Assembly: GCA_903970565.1 (NCBI GenBank)
Contig: CAJCJE010000607.1
Span: 1-5,262, forward strand
Reading direction: 5' to 3'
Source: Candidatus Melainabacteria bacterium
GTDB taxonomy: Bacteria > Actinomycetota > Actinomycetes > Mycobacteriales > Pseudonocardiaceae
DNA length: 5,262 nucleotides
Part shown: one piece after another, positions 1 through 5,180 of the stretch
Layout of the letters: each line of letters opens with the position of its first letter
Position numbering within the stretch: position 1 is the stretch's first letter
Program-made: the position numbers and the translations under genes
The notes under the pieces: generated by a model
Told to the model about the DNA's origin: nothing
Seen by the model: only the letters and a program-made list of their open reading frames with translations
The model's database searches: none

Positions 1-12
1 AAACGACTCATC

Positions 13-52
13 AGCCGGTTCCCGGGAGCAACTCTGCTCACGGGGACCGGCT
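13..52. terminator. Long imperfect hairpin, probable terminator of an off-window gene
   Basis: Bases 13-30 pair with 35-52 around a 4-base loop (actc). The 18-bp stem has one G-T wobble and one G-A mismatch, and its outer arms are agccggt / accggct. No T-run follows directly on either side, which fits the U-tract-less intrinsic terminators common in actinomycetes. It probably ends a rightward gene lying left of the window and insulates asnB from readthrough. Being nearly symmetric it could also act on leftward transcripts. The function is inferred from structure and position only. Confidence 0.55.
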
Positions 53-374
53 GTGTCGTATCGCCTGTGTTCCAGCTAACACCGTCGCAACGGCTACTTT
101 GGTCGCTCATCGTGACCATCCGGCGGGCGATATGCCCGATAACGCTGTTCGACGATTCCGCTACTCGGGTTCGCGCGACGCCGGTGGTCCCGGTTTCGAC
201 CAGGGAGTGTGGCGTTCGGTAATCGCGTGCGATGTCCGGTTGGGGCTAGTGATGCCCGAGTGTGACCCGGCGGACCGGCCATTCGGGGTCACCCATCTGT
301 CGGGTGGTGGTGTCGAGGAGGCGCGTGATAGTTAGTTAGCACAGCCAACATCTGACCGTAATGAGGCGGTAACA
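53..374 (+). promoter_or_regulatory. asnB upstream region (promoter/leader), no recognisable gene
   Basis: This stretch of about 320 bases lies between the left hairpin and asnB. Possible reading frames in it have clearly weaker third-position GC bias than asnB and match no family I recognise. It holds a small hairpin (124-128/134-138, cgggc/gcccg) and a 7-bp inverted repeat GTGACCC (262-268) / GGGTCAC (286-292) that could be an operator. A stop cluster at 326-339 (TGA, TAG, TAG, TAG) closes all three forward frames just before asnB. TACTTT at 95-100 resembles a -10 box but has no good -35 partner at the right distance, so I make no firm promoter call. The asnB ribosome binding site, gaggcgg at 363-369, is at its right end. 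Confidence 0.4.
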
Positions 375-2210
375 ATGTGCGGCATCACCGGATGGATCTC
401 GTTCCGTCGCGACCTGACGCTGTGGGAACACGAGCTGGACGCGATGACGGCCACCATGTCCTGTCGCGGGCCCGATGCCGCCGGCACCTGGTACGCCCGA
501 CATGCCGCGCTCGGACACCGGCGGCTGGCCGTGATCGACCTGCCCGGCGGCGCTCAGCCGATGGCGGTCGACACACCCGACGGGCCGGTGGTGATGGTCT
601 ACTCCGGTGAGGCGTACAACTTCACCGAACTGCGTGACGAGCTGCGTCGTCGCGGCGCGGTCTTCCGCACCGACTCCGACACCGAGGTCGTGCTGCGCGG
701 CTACGTGGAGTGGGGCGAGGCGGTCGCCGACCATCTCAACGGTATGTACGCCTTCGCCATCTGGGACTCCCGCACCGAGAAACTGGTGATGATCCGGGAC
801 CGGATGGGCATCAAGCCGTTCTACTACTACGAAACCGACGACGGTGTGCTGTTCGGGTCCGAGCCGAAGGCGATCCTGGCCAACCCCGTCGCCGACCACG
901 TGGTCAACCTGGACGGGCTGCGGGAGATGTTCGCCTTCGCCAAGACACCCGGTCACGCCGTCTGGGACGGGATGCGCGAGCTGCGCCCCGGCCACCTGGC
1001 CATCGTCGACCGCACCGGACTGCGCGAGACCTGCTACTGGCAGCTGGAGGCCACCGAGCACACCGACGACCAGCGCGGCACCGTCGCGCACGTTCGCGAA
1101 CTGCTGGAGGACATCATCCGACGGCAACTGGTCGCCGACGTGCCGAGGTGCACGCTGCTGTCCGGTGGGTTGGACTCCTCGGCGATGAGCGCCATCGCCG
1201 CCCGCCAGCTACAGGAGAACGGCGAGGTGGTGCGTACCTTCGCGGTGGACTTTGCCAACCAGGCGGAGAACTTCCGCGCCGAGGACATCGCCCCGACCCA
1301 GGACACCCCCTACGTCCACGCCGTCGCCGAACACATCGTCTGCGAGCACGAGGACATCATGCTGGACGGCTCCGTGATGGCCGACCCGGAAGTCCGCGCC
1401 GCCGCCGTCGGCGCTCGCGACATCCCGGTCGGCTTCGGTGACCGGGACAACTCGTTGTACCGGCTGTTCAAGGCGATTCGCGGCCGTTCGACGGTGGCGC
1501 TGTCCGGCGAGTCCGCCGACGAGGTGTTCGGCGGCTACCCGTGGTTCCACGACGACGTGCAGCGCAACGCCGATACCTTTCCCTGGCTGGCCAACCCGAA
1601 TTCGCCGATCGACCCCACCGGACTGATGAGCACCGAGTTCACCCGGCAGCTCGATCTGAACTCCTACAAGGCGGACCGGTATCGCCAGGCCCTGGGCGAG
1701 GTGCCGCACACCGACGGCGAGACCGGCCTCGAACGGCGGATGCGCGAGGTGTGCTATCTGCACCTGACTCGGATGGTGCAGAGCCTGCTCGACCGCAAGG
1801 ACCGGATGTCGATGGCGGTCGGCCTGGAGGTCCGGGTTCCGTTCTGCGACCACCGGCTGGTGCAGTACGTGTTCAACACGCCCTGGTCGCTGAAGACCTA
1901 CGACGGCAGGGAGAAGAGCATCCTGCGCGGCGCCACCTACGACGTGTTGCCCGAGTCGGTGGCCAACCGGAAGAAGAGCGGCTATCCGGGCAGCTTCGAT
2001 CCCGACTACCTGACCGCGATTCAGTCGCAGGTGCGCGAACTGGTCACCCGCGATCACCTCGTCATGGATTTCTACAACCGGGATCAGGTGCTGGCCGCCA
2101 GCACCGCGACCGTCGCCGGTATCACCGGCGCCCAACGTTCCGGCCTGGAGCGAATCCTGGATCTGGCCACCTGGCTGGACCTGCGCAGGCCGGTCCTGAA
2201 ACTGACGTGA
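375..2210 (+). CDS. asnB: Asparagine synthetase (glutamine-hydrolysing), AsnB type
   Basis: This cytoplasmic enzyme makes asparagine from aspartate, ATP and glutamine. The N-terminal half is a class II (Ntn) glutaminase that starts at catalytic Cys2, so cleavage of Met1 exposes the nucleophile and fixes this ATG; gaggcgg lies 5 bases upstream. Glutaminase motifs visible are HRRLAVID (48-55), SGEAYN (77-82), SDTEV (101-105), RDRMGIKPFYY (141-151) and SEPKAI (162-167). The C-terminal synthetase half has the ATP PP-loop SGGLDSS (263-269), SGESADEVFGGY (377-388, with the probable general-base Glu379), DRKDRMSMAVGLEVRVPF (473-490) and the basic RKKSGYP (532-538). The length of 611 is normal for actinobacterial AsnB. 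One oddity is Ser77, where Escherichia coli AsnB has the oxyanion-hole Asn of NGEIYN; as I recall, related actinobacterial proteins also read SGE. The gene is monocistronic, flanked by hairpin terminators. The family assignment is secure; whether it serves primary metabolism or a special pathway is not shown. Confidence 0.97.
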   Translation: MCGITGWISFRRDLTLWEHELDAMTATMSCRGPDAAGTWYARHAALGHRRLAVIDLPGGAQPMAVDTPDGPVVMVYSGEAYNFTELRDELRRRGAVFRTDSDTEVVLRGYVEWGEAVADHLNGMYAFAIWDSRTEKLVMIRDRMGIKPFYYYETDDGVLFGSEPKAILANPVADHVVNLDGLREMFAFAKTPGHAVWDGMRELRPGHLAIVDRTGLRETCYWQLEATEHTDDQRGTVAHVRELLEDIIRRQLVADVPRCTLLSGGLDSSAMSAIAARQLQENGEVVRTFAVDFANQAENFRAEDIAPTQDTPYVHAVAEHIVCEHEDIMLDGSVMADPEVRAAAVGARDIPVGFGDRDNSLYRLFKAIRGRSTVALSGESADEVFGGYPWFHDDVQRNADTFPWLANPNSPIDPTGLMSTEFTRQLDLNSYKADRYRQALGEVPHTDGETGLERRMREVCYLHLTRMVQSLLDRKDRMSMAVGLEVRVPFCDHRLVQYVFNTPWSLKTYDGREKSILRGATYDVLPESVANRKKSGYPGSFDPDYLTAIQSQVRELVTRDHLVMDFYNRDQVLAASTATVAGITGAQRSGLERILDLATWLDLRRPVLKLT

Positions 2211-2257
2211 TCGGCCCGTCCGCCCGCCGCTGAGCGGGCTTGCCGCGAGGGCCGACC

Positions 2258-2303
2258 GAGACCCGAGCCCCGGTAGGGACTGCCTACCGGGGCTCGGTGT
2301 CTC
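2258..2303. terminator. Bidirectional hairpin terminator between asnB and the aldo/keto reductase gene
   Basis: A perfect 14-bp stem (2264-2277 with 2283-2296, arms cgagccccggtagg / cctaccggggctcg) closes a 5-base loop. It extends outward by c2263-g2297 and gagac/gtctc (2258-2262 with 2299-2303) past one bulged T at 2298, giving about 20 paired positions. It starts 47 bases after the asnB stop and lies about 70 bases beyond the stop of the convergent aldo/keto reductase gene. No U-tract follows on either side, as often in actinomycetes. A single symmetric hairpin probably serves both converging transcripts. Confidence 0.8.
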
Positions 2304-2373
2304 AACAGGACTGTCCTCGTCAGATGGTGAGCAAGCGTGCCGGGCCGGTGGCCGTCAGGTGGTCAGCGGTGTT

Positions 2374-3354
2374 TCACGCCTTCGGTGGCCGCACCGCGAG
2401 GGTCTGTCCCGTGACCGGAACCTCGCCCAGCGCCGTGTCGATCGCCGTCAGGACGTCCTCGTCGAGTTCGACGCCCGACGCGATCACGTTGGCGTGGACC
2501 TGTTCGGGTCGAGAGGCGCCGATGATGGCCGAGGCGAGTTCGTCGCGCCGCAACACCCAGGCGAGAGCCAGCGTCGGCAGGCTCATGCCGGCGCCCTCGG
2601 CGATGGGAACCAGTCGCTGCACGGCCTCCAGGGCCGCCTCGCGCAGCATGAAGTCCTTGGACCCGTTCATCGCGTCGTTGGCGAAACGGGAGTCCTCGGG
2701 CAGCGGCTGTCCCGGCCGGTACTTGCCGGTCAGCACACCCTGCGCGAGCGGCGACCAGACGATCTGGGAGATGCCGTTGGCCGCGCAGAGCGGAAACACC
2801 TCGGCCTCGGGGGCCTGCCACAGCATGGAGTACTGCGGCTGCGAGGACACGAACAGTTCCGGGCCCGCGATGTCGATGGCCGCCCGGATCTGCTCCGGCG
2901 TCCACTCGCTGAACCCCAGGTAGCGGGCCTTGCCCTGCTCGACCACCGCGCGCAGCGCCTCGATGGTCTCCTCGATCGGCACGGCGACGTCGAACCGGTG
3001 TGCCTGGTACAGGTCGACGTGGTCGGTGCGCAGCCGGGTCAACGAGGCGTCGATCTGCTTGGCGATCTGCGTTGCCGACAGCCCTTTGTCGGTTTCCGAC
3101 ATCGGGCCCCAGACCTTGGTGGCCAGGATGTAGGAGTCGCGGGGGTGTCCGGACAGGATCTGTCCCCAGGCCGACTCGGCGACGCCGCGCCCGTACACGT
3201 TGGCGGTGTCGAAGAAGTTGATCCCGGCGTCGAACGCGGCCTCGGTGCACGCCCGCGTCTGGTCAGCCTCGACGCCACCGGAGTAGGTCAGCCATGAGCC
3301 GAGCGAGATCTCCGAGACTCGGAGATCCGAACTGCCGAGTGTGCGGTAGCGCAT
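2374..3354 (-). CDS. Aldo/keto reductase, NADPH-dependent (Kv-beta/YghZ-like group)
   Basis: This 326-residue protein is the normal length for a soluble (beta/alpha)8 aldo/keto reductase, an enzyme family that reduces aldehydes or ketones with NADPH. The full catalytic tetrad is visible: Asp49 and Tyr54 in FFDTANVYG, Lys80 in ATKVWGP, and His119 in DLYQAHRFD. The N-terminal MRYRTLGSSDLRVSEISLG is typical. Later signatures are GFSEW (147-151), SPLAQGVLTGKY (201-212) and the cofactor-phosphate segment IIGASRPEQV (277-286). The motif style resembles voltage-gated potassium channel beta subunits and YghZ, but no channel gene is nearby and the true substrate is unknown. The ATG is preceded by aaggga (3361-3366, minus strand) at 6 bases. 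The gene converges with asnB and has 171 bases upstream before the crotonase gene, so it is probably its own transcription unit. A 21-base palindrome covers codons 10-16. Confidence 0.94.
   Translation of the reverse strand: MRYRTLGSSDLRVSEISLGSWLTYSGGVEADQTRACTEAAFDAGINFFDTANVYGRGVAESAWGQILSGHPRDSYILATKVWGPMSETDKGLSATQIAKQIDASLTRLRTDHVDLYQAHRFDVAVPIEETIEALRAVVEQGKARYLGFSEWTPEQIRAAIDIAGPELFVSSQPQYSMLWQAPEAEVFPLCAANGISQIVWSPLAQGVLTGKYRPGQPLPEDSRFANDAMNGSKDFMLREAALEAVQRLVPIAEGAGMSLPTLALAWVLRRDELASAIIGASRPEQVHANVIASGVELDEDVLTAIDTALGEVPVTGQTLAVRPPKA
3307..3327. repeat. 21-bp hyphenated palindrome inside the start of the aldo/keto reductase gene
   Basis: The arms GATCTCCGAG (3307-3316) and CTCGGAGATC (3318-3327) are perfect reverse complements around a single central A. 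The element coincides exactly with codons 10-16 (Asp-Leu-Arg-Val-Ser-Glu-Ile). In the mRNA it would form about a 9-bp hairpin with a three-base loop, beginning 27 bases after the start of the ATG; in DNA it has the shape of a dimer-binding operator. The encoded peptide is conserved in aldo/keto reductases, so part of the symmetry may be coincidental. No function is shown. Confidence 0.5.
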
Positions 3355-3421
3355 CAGTGTTCCCTTCCGGTCAGGCTGCCGCGGCTCCGGTCCCGTTGCG
3401 TGGCCTCGCCGGCGGCAGAGG

Positions 3422-3427
3422 ACCCTA
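3422..3427 (-). promoter_or_regulatory. Possible -10 box for the aldo/keto reductase gene
   Basis: Read on the minus strand, TAGGGT follows a short AT-richer run (actgttttca) that stands out from the GC-rich surroundings. It lies 67 bases upstream of the ATG. No good -35 hexamer is present at 16-18 bases. The call rests on the hexamer, the local composition and the position, and is weak. Confidence 0.22.
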
Positions 3428-3465
3428 TGAAAACAGTACGAGTTCCGCGACCGCCAACCGGGCCC

Positions 3466-3489
3466 CGCCGCGCGATACGTGGCGCGGCG
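3466..3489. terminator. Possible terminator hairpin downstream of the crotonase gene
   Basis: Bases 3466-3473 (cgccgcgc) pair perfectly with 3482-3489 (gcgcggcg) around an 8-base loop. The hairpin lies 36 bases beyond the stop codon of the minus-strand crotonase gene and upstream of the possible aldo/keto reductase promoter, a sensible place to end the first transcript. A weaker 6-bp inverted repeat, ACCCGG (3502-3507) / CCGGGT (3521-3526), touches the stop codon itself. There is no U-tract, and GC-rich repeats of this size arise by chance fairly easily in such DNA. Confidence 0.35.
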
Positions 3490-3525
3490 CGGTACCTCCG
3501 CACCCGGCGCCTGAATCCGACCGGG

Positions 3526-4377
3526 TCAGAGGCTGGCCACGCTTTCCGGTTGGTCCGGCCCGAGGTGTCGTCCCATGTTCAGGTCGAAGTCGGCGCCGAC
3601 CGCGCGTGAGCGCGTTCGCAACCGCTGCAACCCGGCCCGGAAACCCGGCGTGCCGGCCAGGCGAAGGCTGGCCAGCTGGGATTCGACCAGGTCCTCCGGT
3701 GCCGGCCGGCCGTGCCGGTCGACCAGGTTCTTGGCGAGGGCGAGCGCGGCGGGGTCGAAGAAGGCGATCCGGCGGGCGAGGGCGTCCACGAAGTCGTCGA
3801 GATCCGCGTCCGGCAGGGCCCGGTTGACCCAGCCGTAGCGCTCGGCGGTGGCGGCGTCGAAGTCTTCGCCGCTGAGGATGATCTCCAGCGCGCGGGCCCG
3901 GCCGACGAGCGCGGTCAGCCGTTCGATCCCGCCGCCGCCGGGGATCAGGCCGCTGCCGATCTCGGGCTGACCGAACACGGCCCGCTCCAGGCTGGCGAAC
4001 CGCAGGTCGCAGGCGAGCGCGAATTCGTTGCCACCGCCCCTGGTCCGGCCCCGGATCGCCGCGATCGTGACCACCGGCGCGGCGGAGAGGCGAACGGTCA
4101 TGTCCAGAAACGGCGGCAGCCCGGTCGGACCCGGCGTGTCGGGGAGCCCGCCACCGGAGAAGTCGTAGCGGGCGAGGAAGAAGTCCGGGTGCGCGCTGTC
4201 GAACACCACCACGCGCAGCCCGTCCGCCGCCTCGATCGCCCCGACCAGCAGCTGAAGTTCCGCCGCCGTGGTGGCGTTCATCAGATTGATCGGCGGATTG
4301 TCGAACGTCACTCGCCAGTAGCCCTCGGCGGGCGCGGTGACGGTGAACTGGGTCAGTTGTGGACCGAGGTGGGTCAT
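3526..4377 (-). CDS. Enoyl-CoA hydratase/isomerase-family (crotonase-fold) protein
   Basis: This 283-residue, probably cytoplasmic protein has the crotonase fold, which stabilises the oxyanion of acyl-CoA thioesters. Conserved core motifs are RGRTRGGGNEFALACDLRFA (109-128) and FGQPEIGSGLIPGGGGIERL (135-154). Glu118 (GGGNE) and Glu139 (GQPEI) align with the two catalytic glutamates of rat crotonase, so hydratase-type chemistry is possible. The first oxyanion loop reads FFLARYDFSG (66-75) instead of the usual SAGAD form, keeping Ala69 and Asp72; this may indicate a different substrate or reaction such as isomerisation or hydrolysis. The ATG follows agga (4385-4388, minus strand) at 7 bases. Its start lies 15 bases after the stop codon of a remnant SDR frame, and the tautomerase gene lies upstream in the same orientation, so it was and probably still is part of one operon. 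The exact reaction and substrate are unknown. Confidence 0.92.
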   Translation of the reverse strand: MTHLGPQLTQFTVTAPAEGYWRVTFDNPPINLMNATTAAELQLLVGAIEAADGLRVVVFDSAHPDFFLARYDFSGGGLPDTPGPTGLPPFLDMTVRLSAAPVVTIAAIRGRTRGGGNEFALACDLRFASLERAVFGQPEIGSGLIPGGGGIERLTALVGRARALEIILSGEDFDAATAERYGWVNRALPDADLDDFVDALARRIAFFDPAALALAKNLVDRHGRPAPEDLVESQLASLRLAGTPGFRAGLQRLRTRSRAVGADFDLNMGRHLGPDQPESVASL

Positions 4378-4392
4378 GCTGTTTTCCTGGCG

Positions 4393-4503
4393 TCAGGCTG
4401 GTTGGCGAGTGGACAGAATGGCGATTTCGGGCAGATTGGCGTGCGCCGCCAGGGTGACGGCGAACGCGACGACATCGGCGATGTCAACCGGGGTCAACCG
4501 GGG
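4393..4503 (-). pseudogene. C-terminal remnant of a short-chain dehydrogenase/reductase (SDR)
   Basis: Read on the minus strand, this frame encodes 36 residues and a TGA (4395-4393). It includes LTPVDIADVVAFAVTL and then HANLPEIAILSTRQPA at the very end. This matches the usual C-terminus of classical SDRs of the YdfG-like type, whose common pattern is LTPEDIADxVxFAL, then P-x-HVNINE, then a final PTxQ. No SDR nucleotide-binding motif (TGxxxGxG) or YxxxK active site is encoded anywhere nearby. The frame runs upstream into an in-frame TGA at 4506-4504, and the tautomerase stop is only 17 bases beyond the frame. The remnant has no initiation site in its own frame, so it is non-functional. Its stop is 15 bases before the crotonase ATG, as expected for the middle gene of an operon that lost about 200 codons. 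The assignment rests on recognition of the motif, not on a database search. Confidence 0.75.
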
Positions 4504-4512
4504 TCAACCTGG
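4483..4512. repeat. Three tandem copies of a 10-bp unit at the edge of the SDR remnant
   Basis: The units are GTCAACCGGG (4483-4492), GTCAACCGGG (4493-4502) and GTCAACCTGG (4503-4512), and a fourth partial GTC follows. The two inner units are identical and the third has one change. On the minus strand the unit reads CCCGGTTGAC and overlaps the Leu-Thr-Pro-Val-Asp codons of the SDR remnant. Because 10 is not a multiple of three, each copy gained or lost shifts the frame. The array may mark the deletion junction or later slippage; an operator role is less likely between co-oriented operon genes. Confidence 0.85.
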
Positions 4513-4520
4513 GTCGGCGC

Positions 4521-4967
4521 TCAGGCATCCGTGGTGGTGCTCGCCGACAGCTCGGCGATCTGGGCACGGGCGCTGGTGACGAGCTCGGCGTTGGTGTTGG
4601 CGTGCCCGTTGATTCCCCAGCCTCCCTCGGGGGCCTCGGTGAGCAGCACCCAGGTCCGGTCCACGAGGGTCGGATCGCCGGCCGCGGCGGCGACGATGTC
4701 GGTCAGCTCACGCACGACGGCGAGTTGCTTCTCGCGGTCGAGCGCGCCGGAGTTGGTCAGCACCTGGACGCGCACACGGTCGCTGTCACCGTCCACATTC
4801 GACAGCGAACCGATGGGTAGGTCGTGCACGAACGCGGCGGTGTTCTTGCGGAACATCGGAATGTTGGGCACCTCCTCGATCCGCATCACGGCGGTGGCGA
4901 GATCCACGGCGAGGGTGTGCCGGTCGGAAAAGGTTCCCTCGGTGGCGTACACGTCGATCATGGGCAT
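4521..4967 (-). CDS. Tautomerase-superfamily protein with two fused beta-alpha-beta halves
   Basis: This 148-residue protein begins Met-Pro, so removal of Met leaves the N-terminal proline that acts as acid/base or nucleophile throughout the 4-oxalocrotonate tautomerase superfamily. That fixes the ATG at 4967 over the in-frame Met3; aagga lies upstream (4977-4981, minus strand) at a 9-base gap. Two halves are visible. Residues 2-50 run from MIDVYATEGTF through a helix to FRKNTAAFVHDL. Residues 64-125 run from RVRVQVLTNSGALDREKQ through a helix to TWVLLTEAPEGGWGINGHA. The last segment closely parallels the VRVIITEMAKGHFGIGG end of 4-oxalocrotonate tautomerase. The length fits fused two-half members such as malonate semialdehyde decarboxylase, cis-3-chloroacrylic acid dehalogenase and MIF; I cannot say which reaction applies. 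Arg64 and Arg66 are possible carboxylate-binding residues. It is the first gene of a probable operon with the SDR remnant and the crotonase gene. Confidence 0.88.
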   Translation of the reverse strand: MPMIDVYATEGTFSDRHTLAVDLATAVMRIEEVPNIPMFRKNTAAFVHDLPIGSLSNVDGDSDRVRVQVLTNSGALDREKQLAVVRELTDIVAAAAGDPTLVDRTWVLLTEAPEGGWGINGHANTNAELVTSARAQIAELSASTTTDA

Positions 4968-5090
4968 GAGCTGGTTTCCTTGCTGGCGATGGTGGATGCT
5001 CGGCCCCGGCGTCGATGGCCGGAGCGAGTGGAGGCTTCATTCCAGCACCGATCGGCACCGTTTCGGATCGCACGAACCGGTGATCTTTGC

Positions 5091-5117
5091 GCGCGGCGCG
5101 CGACGGGAGCGCCGCGC
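5091..5117. repeat. GC-rich 9-bp inverted repeat upstream of the tautomerase gene
   Basis: The arms gcgcggcgc (5091-5099) and gcgccgcgc (5109-5117) pair perfectly around a 9-base loop, about 125-150 bases before the tautomerase ATG. It could be the terminator of a leftward gene lying right of the window, or a structure in the operon's leader. Chance is also possible in DNA this rich in GC. Confidence 0.4.
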
Positions 5118-5170
5118 CGGCCTCGCGTGAACGGGTGAGATGACCGCGAACAGCGATGGTCCGCCCGCCC

Positions 5171-5180
5171 GATCATGATC
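5171..5180. repeat. 10-bp perfect palindrome, possible operator
   Basis: GATCATGATC is self-complementary and AT-richer than its surroundings, about 205 bases upstream of the tautomerase ATG. A dimeric repressor could bind such a site, but no regulator gene is visible in the window and the flanking bases do not extend the symmetry. Confidence 0.25.

Noticed and set aside
99..335. Plus-strand frame of 78 codons upstream of asnB
   Set aside because: It has a TTG start without a binding site, clearly weaker third-position GC than asnB, and no recognisable motif.
336..1127. Long minus-strand open frame of 263 codons opposite asnB
   Set aside because: It lies antisense to a clearly conserved gene, has a low-complexity composition typical of shadows in high-GC DNA, and matches no family.
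1209..2135. Minus-strand open frame of 308 codons opposite the asnB synthetase domain
   Set aside because: It is an antisense shadow of well-conserved asnB codons, with no domain recognised.
2359..3297. Plus-strand open frame of 312 codons opposite the aldo/keto reductase gene
   Set aside because: It is an antisense shadow; the reductase on the minus strand has its full catalytic tetrad and a ribosome binding site.
4483..4512. Tandem 10-bp units as a replication iteron array or CRISPR
   Set aside because: There are only three short copies with no spacers, no AT-rich region and no replication or cas gene. They overlap SDR-like codons, so a relic junction explains them better.
3712..5130. Plus-strand open frame of 472 codons across the crotonase and tautomerase genes
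   Set aside because: It runs opposite two genes with intact family motifs and crosses their spacer. The frame stays open because of high GC and codon bias on the other strand.
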